A stretch of DNA of 5,507 bases from Rhodospirillaceae bacterium (GCA_013349695.1 DUZD01000177.1:1-5507); one strand, 5' to 3'; counted from the stretch's first letter, positions 1-5,361 are shown. Notes: generated by a model not told the origin, from the letters alone. A program made the numbers and translations.

Positions 1-1
1 A

Positions 2-1456
2 TACCTGATCGAAGGCGAAACGGGTGGCTGGGAGGTAGTCGTCGGGCTTGAGGTACACGCCCAGATCATCTCGAAGGCCAAGCTCTTTTCCGGCGCCGCC
101 ACCGACTTCGGGGCCGAGCCCAACAGCCAGGTGTCGCTTGTCGATGCCGCCATGCCGGGCATGCTGCCGGTGATCAACGAGCACTGCGTCGCCCAGGCGG
201 TGCGCACCGGCCTCGGGCTGCAAGCGAAAATCAACCTCCTCAGCGTCTTCGAGCGCAAGAACTACTTCTACGCAGATCTGCCGCAGGGCTATCAGATTTC
301 CCAGTACGAACGTCCCCTCGTCGGCGAGGGCACGGTCATACTCGATCTTCCGGACGGCGCTACCCGCGAGGTCGGCATCGAGCGTCTGCACATGGAACAG
401 GACGCCGGCAAGTCCTTGCACGACCAGGACGCCGTCCGTTCGTTCATCGACCTCAACCGCTCCGGCGTGGCGCTCATGGAAATCGTTTCCAAGCCCGACC
501 TGCGCGGCCCCGAGGACGCCGGCGCCTTTCTGCGGAAAATGCGCTCCATCCTCAGGTATCTCGGCACCTGCGACGGCAACATGGAAGAAGGCAGCTTGCG
601 CTGTGACTGCAACGTCAGCGTGCGCAAGGTGGGGGAAACGGACTACCGCACCCGCACCGAGATCAAGAACCTCAATTCCGTACGCTTCGTCATGCGGGCC
701 ATCGAGTTCGAAGCCGGGCGCCAGGTCGAAGTCTATGAAAACGGCGGCAAGGTGGACCAGGAAACCCGCCTTTTCGATTCCGCCAAGGGCGTGACGCGGG
801 CCATGCGGAGCAAGGAATTCGCCCACGACTACCGCTACTTTCCCGACCCGGACCTGCTGCCTCTGGAAATCACTCGGGAGTTCGTCGACGGGATCAAGGC
901 CTCCTTGCCGGAATTGCCGGACGAGAAGAAAGAGCGGTTTATGGCGCCCGACTACGGCCTTTCGGCCTACGACGCGGGCGTGCTGGTGGCCGAGCGCGAG
1001 ACGGCGGACTTCTTCGAGGCCGTGGCCAAGGGCCGCGACGCCAAGACCGCCGCCAACTGGGTCATTAATCAGTTATCTCGTGAGCTAAAAAGGTCGGGCG
1101 AATCGATAGAAAACAGTCCCGTCAGCCCACAAAACCTCGGAAAGCTGATTGATCTTGTTTCGAATGAAACCGTTTCCACTTCCGCGGCCAATACGGTTTT
1201 CGGAATCATGTACGTGGCTGGAGGCGATCCCGCCGCCATCGTCGCCGAAAAGGGGCTCACGCAGATCACCGATACGGGAGAGATCGAGGCCGCCGTGGAT
1301 AAGGTCATCGCGGAGAACCCGGACCAGGCGCGGGACGTCCGCGACGGCAAGGACAAGACCATCGGTTGGTTCGTGGGCCAGGTGATGAAGGCGACGGGCG
1401 GCAAGGCCAACCCGAAGATGGTGGGCCAGCTGTTGCGAAAGAAACTCCTGGGTTGA
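2..1456 (+). CDS. gatB: Aspartyl/glutamyl-tRNA(Asn/Gln) amidotransferase subunit B, missing the extreme N-terminus
   Basis: GatB is the tRNA-binding and kinase-like subunit of the cytoplasmic GatCAB complex. This complex converts mischarged Glu-tRNA(Gln) and Asp-tRNA(Asn) to Gln-tRNA and Asn-tRNA using ammonia supplied by GatA. The frame is open from base 2 and reads 484 residues before TGA, against about 475-490 for the family, so only a few N-terminal codons lie outside the window. Family landmarks are all present, numbered from the first visible residue: GLEVHAQ (15-21), the signature ERKNYFYADLPQGYQISQ (84-101), SGVALMEIVS (154-163), CDCNVSVR (201-208), RTEIKNLNS (218-226) and HDYRYFPDPD (285-294). 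A GatB/YqeY tail follows from about residue 300, ending in MKATGGKANPKMVGQLLRKK. An internal GTG at 131 is not the start, because conserved GatB sequence continues upstream of it. The gene looks intact. gatC and gatA would be expected upstream, outside the window. Confidence 0.97.
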   Translation, partial: YLIEGETGGWEVVVGLEVHAQIISKAKLFSGAATDFGAEPNSQVSLVDAAMPGMLPVINEHCVAQAVRTGLGLQAKINLLSVFERKNYFYADLPQGYQISQYERPLVGEGTVILDLPDGATREVGIERLHMEQDAGKSLHDQDAVRSFIDLNRSGVALMEIVSKPDLRGPEDAGAFLRKMRSILRYLGTCDGNMEEGSLRCDCNVSVRKVGETDYRTRTEIKNLNSVRFVMRAIEFEAGRQVEVYENGGKVDQETRLFDSAKGVTRAMRSKEFAHDYRYFPDPDLLPLEITREFVDGIKASLPELPDEKKERFMAPDYGLSAYDAGVLVAERETADFFEAVAKGRDAKTAANWVINQLSRELKRSGESIENSPVSPQNLGKLIDLVSNETVSTSAANTVFGIMYVAGGDPAAIVAEKGLTQITDTGEIEAAVDKVIAENPDQARDVRDGKDKTIGWFVGQVMKATGGKANPKMVGQLLRKKLLG

Positions 1457-1463
1457 CGGTGGA

Positions 1464-1958
1464 ATGCCGGTCGAGATCAAGCCCCTTGCCCGTTCCATCC
1501 ATGATGGAATCGAAGATGAATCGCTGCGGCTGCTTTTCGACGAGATGGCGAAGCAGGTCGTGGAAAGCAAGAGCTGGAAAACCCGCAAGAAGGCCATGCT
1601 CGACGTCATTAAGAGCTTCCAACTGTTCTGTCATGGCGCCCTGGGGGACGGGGACGGCGCCGCCGGCGACGGAGAAGAGGATGCCGGCTCCGACCCCGAT
1701 GAATTTTTCTACAACATGTTGCCGCTTATCGTCGGCGTCATCCTGGAAAAGCTGGCGGAAAAAAGCATCACCTGCATCGAGCAGGTTGCCTTTTACCTGC
1801 TTTCCGGCCATCCCGAGCACAGCCAGGCGGCCGACGCCTGGATAGGCGACGACTACAAGCGAATAAAGGCCTACAAGAAGTTCCTGCGGGCGAACCGCTA
1901 TTACAAGGAAACCATAGAGGCGGCATTGGACCATGTCGAAGGCGTTGACGGGGTTTGA
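1464..1958 (+). CDS. Conserved-looking hypothetical protein downstream of gatB
   Basis: This is a 164-residue protein that I do not recognise. It starts seven bases after the gatB stop, which suggests co-transcription and perhaps translational coupling. The Shine-Dalgarno is poor: only GGTGGA directly against the ATG. The N-terminal half (about 1-57) reads as charged amphipathic helix (LARSIHDGIEDESLRLLFDEMAKQ). A low-complexity acidic, glycine-rich linker spans about 59-82 (DGDGAAGDGEEDAGSD). The C-terminal half (about 83-164) has a hydrophobic helix, FFYNMLPLIVGVILEKLAEK, then a basic, tyrosine-rich stretch, DDYKRIKAYKKFLRANRYYKET. There is no signal peptide and the hydrophobic segment is short and flanked by charge, so a soluble, mostly helical cytoplasmic protein is the likeliest reading. 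Codon use is GC-rich like gatB. Function is unknown, and linkage to gatB alone does not establish a role in translation. Confidence 0.85.
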   Translation: MPVEIKPLARSIHDGIEDESLRLLFDEMAKQVVESKSWKTRKKAMLDVIKSFQLFCHGALGDGDGAAGDGEEDAGSDPDEFFYNMLPLIVGVILEKLAEKSITCIEQVAFYLLSGHPEHSQAADAWIGDDYKRIKAYKKFLRANRYYKETIEAALDHVEGVDGV

Positions 1959-2102
1959 CAGCGGTGGGAGAACGGCGGTGGCGGATTGTCCGGGACCGCC
2001 GGGTTCATGGTCGGGATCGGCCTGGAGCCGGCCTATCCGCTTGCCGTTATAAGTCGGTGTTCTCGAACTCGGCGGCGGCGGCCCGGCCGCGGCGTCCCCG
2101 CG

Positions 2103-2110
2103 AAGGAGGA
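2103..2110 (+). promoter_or_regulatory. Strong Shine-Dalgarno before the broken membrane-protein gene
   Basis: AAGGAGGA is close to a perfect complement of the 16S rRNA 3' end and lies just before the ATG at 2113. A second in-frame ATG at 2122 sits at a longer spacing. This site supports the view that the disrupted reading frame downstream was once a translated gene rather than chance similarity. Confidence 0.7.
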
Positions 2111-2112
2111 AC

Positions 2113-2582
2113 ATGGGAAGCATGAGAAGTCTTGCCGGAATCCCCGGTCAACGGGCGATCCTCGCCGGCGCGGCGATTTCGCTGGTCTCCTTCGCCGTGT
2201 TGGGAACCGCCGCCGCCCTATGGGAGAACCCGCTCTTTATTCGCATGACGCCGGCCGGCGGTGTCGAAATCGCCCTACTTGCCGCCTAGTCCGTCTTGTT
2301 CGGCCTGTTTTTCGCGTTGCGGCGTCCGTTCTGTCCAGCCGGGGCGGTCGGGGCCGGCGGTGTCATGAATTTCATCGGCGTCGCGTGCCCGATCTGCAAC
2401 AAGATTTTGGTCCTGATCGTCGGCGCGACCTCTTGCTGGTGTATTTCGAACCGGTGCGCCTGTACGTTGCCGCCGCCGGTGTCCTGGTCACCGCCGTTGC
2501 GGTGGTTGGTGAATTGCGGTGGTGGAAAAGGTCGCCGGCCGGAGCCGATGTCGGCGCACCGAATTCTAGCGGTTCCGAATAG
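2113..2582 (+). pseudogene. Disrupted small integral membrane protein with a CPICNK motif
   Basis: From the ATG at 2113 the frame reads 58 residues (MGSMRSLAGIPGQRAILAGA...) and meets TAG at 2287-2289. The same frame then continues as convincing membrane-protein sequence (SVLFGLFFALRRPFCPAG...GVACPICNKILVLIVGA) to about 2427. There it shifts by one base into DLLLVYFEPVRLYVAAAGVLVTAVAVVGELRWWKR and ends with TAG at 2580-2582. Adding back one G near 2427 (GCGGAC in place of GCGAC) restores GADLLLVYFEP. The repaired protein would be about 156 residues with roughly four hydrophobic segments (about 16-37, 52-69, 78-103, 116-136) and a CPxCN motif in the third. Two cysteines in that spacing could bind metal or form a redox pair, but that is inference and I cannot name the family. 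The two lesions suggest gene decay. Two sequencing errors, or amber read-through plus frameshifting, are less likely alternatives. Confidence 0.7.
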
Positions 2583-2616
2583 TTCCGGATTCCAATAGGA
2601 TAAGAGGGCTCCCCCG

Positions 2617-2631
2617 TGGCACGCATCTTGC
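2617..2631 (+). promoter_or_regulatory. Sigma-54 (RpoN) -24/-12 promoter for the FecR-cyclophilin gene
   Basis: TGGCACGCATCTTGC matches the sigma-54 consensus TGGCAC-N5-TTGC at every fixed position. The invariant GG (2618-2619) and GC (2630-2631) are separated by exactly ten bases, as required. Transcription should begin about twelve bases after the GC, near 2643, giving a leader of about 32 bases before the ATG at 2675. Known sigma-54 promoters need an AAA+ enhancer-binding protein bound upstream. No clear binding site for one was recognised in the preceding DNA, which is the tail of the broken membrane-protein gene. Confidence 0.75.
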
Positions 2632-2659
2632 GGGTCCGGGGGCGGCCACGACACTTCAA

Positions 2660-2667
2660 GGGGGGAG
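2660..2667 (+). promoter_or_regulatory. Shine-Dalgarno of the FecR-cyclophilin gene
   Basis: GGGGGGAG ends seven bases before the ATG at 2675, a suitable spacing, and fixes that ATG as the start. The signal peptide also begins there. The site is embedded in the right arm of the 2604-2672 inverted repeat. Confidence 0.65.
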
Positions 2668-2674
2668 CCTTTCC

Positions 2675-3880
2675 ATGACCGTCCGTTCCGCCGTATCGCC
2701 TTCCCGCGTCCTGGCGGCGCCCCTGCTCGGCCTCCTGCTGCTCGTGGCCGTCTCGAGCCCGGCGCCGGCGGCGGTCGAGGTCGGCGCCGCCGTCGAGGTC
2801 GTCCGCAACGTCTATGGCAACACCCTCAACCGGCGGATGCGGGACGGCGACAGGCTCATCGCCGACCAGAAGGTCCGGACCGGCGTCGAAAGCGCGGTCA
2901 ATATTTTATTCATGGACGGGTCCACCCTGTTCATGGGCGGGCGGTCCGAGCTCAGGCTCGAGAGCTTTGTCTACCAGTCCGACCGGAGCACGGTCGAAGG
3001 GGCCTTCGACATGGTCCGCGGGGTGCTGCGCTTCGTTTCCTCGAAGGTGCGCCTGGACGTGACCATCCGCACCAGCCAGGCGCAGATCGGCATCCGCGGC
3101 ACCAAGTTCGACGTCTACACCACGCCCAGCTTAACCGAGATCGCGGTCCTCGAGGGCACGGTACGGGTGGACTCGGCTGTCGCCACCGATTTCGTCTCCG
3201 CCGGCCAAGTCTACCGCATCGAGCAAGCCGAAGGCACCGCCTTCGCCGAGGGGGTTTCGGCGGAGATGGGCCAGGCGGTCTCGGCCATGCTCGCCCTGGT
3301 GGCGGCGGACGGGGAAGGCGGCGATGGTCGGAGGGAGACCCGGAGAGCGGGGGCGCAACAGGCCCTGGCGGCGGCGGAAAGCGGGCCCGCCCGCGCCGTC
3401 CCAACGCCGGATCCGGAGAACCTCCTCTATCTGGACCTCGCCTCCGGCCGCATGATCATCGAGATGCTTCCCGATCTCGCCCCCCGGCACGTGGCCCGGA
3501 TCAAGGAGCTGGTCCGCGCCCGTTTCTACGACGGGCTCGCCTTTCACCACGTGGTTCCGGGATACGTGGCGGAGACCGGTGATCCCACGGGCACCGGGAA
3601 AGACGGGTCGGGGACGGCGCTGGAAGCGGAATTCTCGGACCAGCTATTCGTCCGCGGCGCCATCGGCATGACCCGCAAGCGCGATGACCAGGATTCCGCC
3701 AACAGCCTCTTCTTCATCACCCTCGGCCGAGCGCCGCGGCTGGACGGCCGCTATACCGTCTGGGGCCGGGTGATCCACGGCATCGAGATCACCGACCGGC
3801 TGGCGCCAGGAAGCCCGCCGAAAGAACCCGACCGCATCCTTTCCCTAAGGGCGGCCGGGGACGTCGTCGAGAGAAAGTGA
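2675..3880 (+). CDS. Secreted FecR-domain protein fused to a cyclophilin-type peptidyl-prolyl isomerase domain
   Basis: The protein has 401 residues. Residues 1-33 form a Sec signal peptide: a basic start, a hydrophobic core around LLGLLLLVAV, and a likely cleavage after SPAPAA. Residues about 36-170 are a FecR-type beta domain, with DGDRLIADQKVRTG, LFMDGSTLFMGG, IGIRGTKFDVY (138-148) and AVLEGTVRV. A low-complexity Ala/Gly/Arg linker spans about 205-247. Residues about 248-390 are a cyclophilin domain: FYDGLAFHHVVPGYVAETGDPTGTG, SANSLFFITLG and RLDGRYTVWGRV. By alignment to human cyclophilin A, catalytic Arg55 is His292, Gln63 is Glu300, Gln111 is Leu345 and Trp121 is Arg355, while Phe113 (Phe347) and Leu122 (Leu356) remain. 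Isomerase activity is therefore doubtful and the domain may bind peptide or act structurally. The product is probably periplasmic or exported. A sigma-54 promoter directly upstream suggests conditional expression. It lacks the cytoplasmic anti-sigma part of classical FecR. Confidence 0.92.
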   Translation: MTVRSAVSPSRVLAAPLLGLLLLVAVSSPAPAAVEVGAAVEVVRNVYGNTLNRRMRDGDRLIADQKVRTGVESAVNILFMDGSTLFMGGRSELRLESFVYQSDRSTVEGAFDMVRGVLRFVSSKVRLDVTIRTSQAQIGIRGTKFDVYTTPSLTEIAVLEGTVRVDSAVATDFVSAGQVYRIEQAEGTAFAEGVSAEMGQAVSAMLALVAADGEGGDGRRETRRAGAQQALAAAESGPARAVPTPDPENLLYLDLASGRMIIEMLPDLAPRHVARIKELVRARFYDGLAFHHVVPGYVAETGDPTGTGKDGSGTALEAEFSDQLFVRGAIGMTRKRDDQDSANSLFFITLGRAPRLDGRYTVWGRVIHGIEITDRLAPGSPPKEPDRILSLRAAGDVVERK

Positions 3881-3886
3881 GTCCTT

Positions 3887-3940
3887 CCCCGGGCCCGACC
3901 TTTTAAAATTCGGGGGACGCCCCCGCGCGCCCGGGCCCGC
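3887..3940. repeat. Nested GC-rich palindromes after the FecR-cyclophilin gene
   Basis: The palindrome CGGGCCCG occurs at 3890-3897 and 3932-3939. Between them is a 6-bp hairpin, CGGGGG-ACG-CCCCCG (3911-3925). The two outer copies can pair with each other around the inner hairpin. On the + strand no T-tract follows, so this is a poor classical terminator for the gene ending at 3880. On the - strand the inner hairpin is followed by AATTTTAAAA, which could weakly stop - strand transcripts. Confidence 0.4.
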
Positions 3941-4188
3941 ATCAGGCGGCTCGCCGGACCTGGGGCCGGGGTCAGCCCTTAAACCGACAAATCCAATCCG
4001 TGCCATGATCAATGGCCCTTCCGTCGATGGCGCGTCATTTGCCGCCGATCGCCAGGGTGAAATCCTTCCCCCGCCGTTGCCGACCGACGGCGGAGCGAAG
4101 ACGCCGGGCGAGCCCCAGTGCCGGTGATCCGCTTCGATTTTCGCATCGCCATTTCCGGGTAAAACATTCCCTTTAAACAAACCAAAAG

Positions 4189-4256
4189 TTATCCCCATTT
4201 TCCACAAGGATGTGGATAGATTCCGGGTTTTCAGGATGATTTTTTTTTATTAACCT
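4189..4256. other. DnaA-box cluster beside an AT-rich stretch, origin-like
   Basis: Three nonamers each differ by one base from the DnaA box TTATCCACA. TTATCCCCA (4189-4197) and TTTTCCACA (4198-4206) abut on the + strand, and TGTGGATAG (4211-4219) is the reverse orientation of CTATCCACA. About twenty bases later comes GATGATTTTTTTTTATTAA (4236-4254), which resembles the AT-rich 13-mers melted at origins. A chromosomal or plasmid replication origin, or a DnaA-controlled promoter, would fit. Only three boxes are seen and no dnaA, parAB or other classical origin neighbour lies in the window, so this stays tentative. Confidence 0.35.
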
Positions 4257-4366
4257 GATTGACGAGTTCGGAAGTTTTATTGGTTCGTAAGGATTGATTG
4301 AGGTTTCGGACTTGAGTTCAAGATTTCCCAGGGGCCCGAAAGGGTTTTCATGAGATTTTGGATTGG

Positions 4367-4407
4367 AAGCGGCCCGGACGAGCAATCGAACGGGCCGCTT
4401 TTCTTTG
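4367..4407 (+). terminator. Strong rho-independent terminator with no evident upstream gene
   Basis: AAGCGGCCCG (4367-4376) pairs perfectly with CGGGCCGCTT (4391-4400) around a 14-base loop, followed by TTTTCTTTG. The U-tract is on the + strand side only; on the - strand the stem is followed by CCAATCC. The nearest + strand gene ends almost 490 bases upstream, so the terminator may close an untranslated or small RNA transcript from about 4220-4366. Confidence 0.7.
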
Positions 4408-4524
4408 TGGTCTCTGGCGGCAAGGGCGGGGTTTCTTAGACAAACATCGGGCTCATCTGTGCGTCGTTTCGGCTGGCGACCGACCGAAGGCGCCGACCAA
4501 AGCCAAGGCGGCCGGCAAAGGCCG

Positions 4525-4541
4525 AAAAACCCGCTCAGCGG
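4525..4541 (-). terminator. Weak candidate terminator overlapping the stop of the - strand gene
   Basis: Reading the - strand, CCGC-TGA-GCGG followed by GTTTTT makes a small hairpin with its loop on the stop codon itself. The stem is only four pairs, so termination may be inefficient. An alternative stem, GGCCG with CGGCC, encloses the same T-run. Confidence 0.3.
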
Positions 4542-4768
4542 CCGTCGGCGGTTTCGACGGAACCGGCGGTAATTCGGTTCCACATCCGGCCATCAAGCAA
4601 AATGCCTTCCGACAACAGCATGCTTCGTGGGTTCACCCCCGGCGAGACAAGTTCGGCGTGCAGCGGAAGCCCTGGTATATTTTTTACGCTTTCCACCGTC
4701 CATACGTTTAACGGTGCTTCCGGGCGAACGAATATGTCGCCGCGTTCGATCGGCTTCGAATTTGCCAT
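4535..4768 (-). CDS. Short hypothetical protein, 77 residues
   Basis: The reading frame begins MANSKPIERGDIFVRPEAPL and ends RMWNRITAGSVETADGR. The ATG at 4768 is preferred over an upstream in-frame TTG (4789) because GGAAGG lies nine bases before it. The sequence reads as a compact soluble beta-rich domain (GDIFVRPEAP, NVWTVESV, PLHAELVS, SMLLSEGILLDGRMW) with a balanced amino-acid composition, unlike the shadow frames opposite. It has no signal peptide, membrane segment or cysteine. Its look is that of small uncharacterised proteins in alphaproteobacteria that open with an RGDI-VRPEAP-type motif, but I cannot name a family or function. It stands alone, divergent from everything to its right and convergent with the + strand genes to its left. 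Confidence 0.75.
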   Translation of the reverse strand: MANSKPIERGDIFVRPEAPLNVWTVESVKNIPGLPLHAELVSPGVNPRSMLLSEGILLDGRMWNRITAGSVETADGR

Positions 4769-5083
4769 TTCAAAGGCCCTTCCATTCAATTTTAGAGATC
4801 GACGCCGGTTGAGAATATCCTGGCAATAGTTTCCCGTTTGTTAACGCGGGCTCTTTGGAAAATGGCCTTAAATCCAAGCCGGCGTGGGTTCGCCGTGGCG
4901 CGCCGCCGTTTGTCATTACATCGCGGGCAAGGGGAAAAGGCCGGCTTCGAGGGGGGATGGCAGGTCTGCAATTCGCCGATTATGAATCAACGGTTAACGG
5001 GCGATTCAGCCTCCGTTAACGCCTAGCAGGTAAACTTTATCATCAAAAGGCTTTCAAACAAGAAACAACAAGGTAAGGCATCG
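4769..5083. other. Intergenic region with three GTTAAC motifs
   Basis: This stretch of about 315 bases should hold the promoter of the - strand gene, but no clear -35/-10 pair was recognised. The palindromic hexamer GTTAAC followed by G occurs at 4840, 4993 and 5015. The last two form an inverted repeat with extra matching bases (4993-5000 and 5013-5020). A 62-codon TTG-start frame at 4838-5026 has no ribosome-binding site and unconvincing composition, so it is not called a gene. Confidence 0.5.
4993..5020. repeat. 8-bp inverted repeat GTTAACGG / CCGTTAAC, operator-like
   Basis: GTTAACGG (4993-5000) and CCGTTAAC (5013-5020) are perfect inverted copies separated by 12 bases, so their centres are 20 bases apart, close to two helical turns. 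Such spacing suits two dimers or a tetramer of a DNA-binding protein. A third half-similar site is at 4840-4847 (GTTAACGC). It could control the small ORF at 5084 or the - strand gene; no regulator is known. Confidence 0.35.
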
Positions 5084-5263
5084 ATGACATTCTTGCTCCC
5101 GGGAAGATCGCTACGTGCCGTCATTGAGCAGTTATGCAGCCCCATCGGCGTCGGCGAATATCCATCGGACTTTCTTTCAGGCTCGACCATCATGGAACGC
5201 GAAAGGTTTCTTGATGAACTGACGCTAAGGGCGTTGCCGAAAAAAGACTTTGCTTGGCCATAA
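5084..5263 (+). CDS. Tentative small ORF, 59 residues, possibly truncated by the adjacent repeat
   Basis: The frame reads MTFLLPGRSLRAVIEQLCSP...FLDELTLRALPKKDFAWP and stops at TAA 5261-5263. It has a moderate ribosome-binding site, AAGGTAAGG, about five bases before the ATG. Composition is balanced and protein-like, with an amphipathic segment ERERFLDELTLRAL, and looks more natural than the Ser/Arg-rich frame on the opposite strand. The stop codon overlaps the first bases of the 34-bp inverted repeat, so the original gene may have continued and been cut by insertion of that element. No family was recognised, and this may not be a gene. Confidence 0.35.
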   Translation: MTFLLPGRSLRAVIEQLCSPIGVGEYPSDFLSGSTIMERERFLDELTLRALPKKDFAWP

Positions 5264-5361
5264 ATTAAATTCGGTGACAGCATACTTAATTCCAAGATCG
5301 GAGATACCGCGACTCCATGCCTGTCGGTTGGAATTAAGTATGCTGTCACCGAATTTAATTT
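5262..5361. repeat. Perfect 34-bp inverted repeat with 32-base spacer, REPIN/MITE-like element
   Basis: Bases 5262-5295 and 5328-5361 are exact reverse complements. The arms contain TTCGGTGACAGCATACTTAA and are about 29% GC, far below the coding regions here. The spacer (5296-5327) includes a small GGAG/CTCC stem. Two inverted copies around a short spacer is the layout of REPINs mobilised by REP-associated tyrosine transposases, or of miniature inverted-repeat elements. From memory, similar GGTGACAG...TTAATTCC words occur scattered in proteobacterial genomes; this was not checked. No clear target duplication is visible and no transposase is in the window. Transcribed RNA would form a very stable hairpin. 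Confidence 0.8.

Larger units (their letters stand above)
2604..2672 (+). repeat. 12-bp inverted repeat enclosing the sigma-54 promoter and covering the Shine-Dalgarno
   Basis: Bases 2604-2615 pair with 2661-2672. The nine central pairs (GGCTCCCCC with GGGGGAGCC) are perfect, and three more outer pairs include two G-U. Inside, CGTGGC (2615-2620) can pair with GCCACG (2645-2650), sharing base 2615 with the outer stem. CGCA (2622-2625) can pair with TGCG (2629-2632). The right arm contains the whole GGGGGGAG ribosome-binding site. The left arm lies upstream of the predicted sigma-54 start, so the full structure can form only in a transcript that comes from further upstream. Confidence 0.55.
3881..4534. 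other. Gene-free region of about 650 bases
   Basis: No reading frame here looks protein-coding. The open frames are compositionally biased (Arg, Pro and Gly rich) or run through the hairpins. The left part (3881-4140) is GC-rich with palindromes, including a 7-bp hairpin CCGCCGT/ACGGCGG at 4071-4077 and 4087-4093. The right part (about 4140-4360) is clearly more AT-rich and holds the DnaA-box cluster and a nine-T run. It ends in the + strand terminator at 4367-4407. No tRNA or rRNA signature was seen. Confidence 0.6.

Noticed and set aside
1980..2000. GGCGG/CCGCC hairpin after the 164-residue gene as a terminator
   Set aside because: It has only a five-base stem in very GC-rich DNA, and no U-tract follows.
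1986..2582. 198-codon + strand frame overlapping the broken membrane-protein gene
   Set aside because: Only its last third (from about 2427) is genuine protein sequence, in the shifted frame of the pseudogene. The earlier part is Arg-rich shadow translation.
3978..3989. CTTAAACCGACA repeated at 5396-5407
   Set aside because: A single shared 12-mer is about what chance allows in a window of this length, and the flanks do not align, so no repeat family is claimed.
4002..4016. Small palindrome GCCAT-GATCA-ATGGC
   Set aside because: A 5-bp stem is too short to distinguish from chance and has no T-tract or gene context.
3845..4207. 120-codon - strand frame after the FecR-cyclophilin gene
   Set aside because: Composition is Gly/Pro/Arg-biased, it overlaps the end of the real gene and the GC palindromes, and it has no convincing ribosome-binding site.
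4358..4711. 117-codon + strand frame starting before the terminator
   Set aside because: It begins inside or just before the strong terminator, has biased basic composition, and lies opposite the more convincing 77-residue - strand gene.
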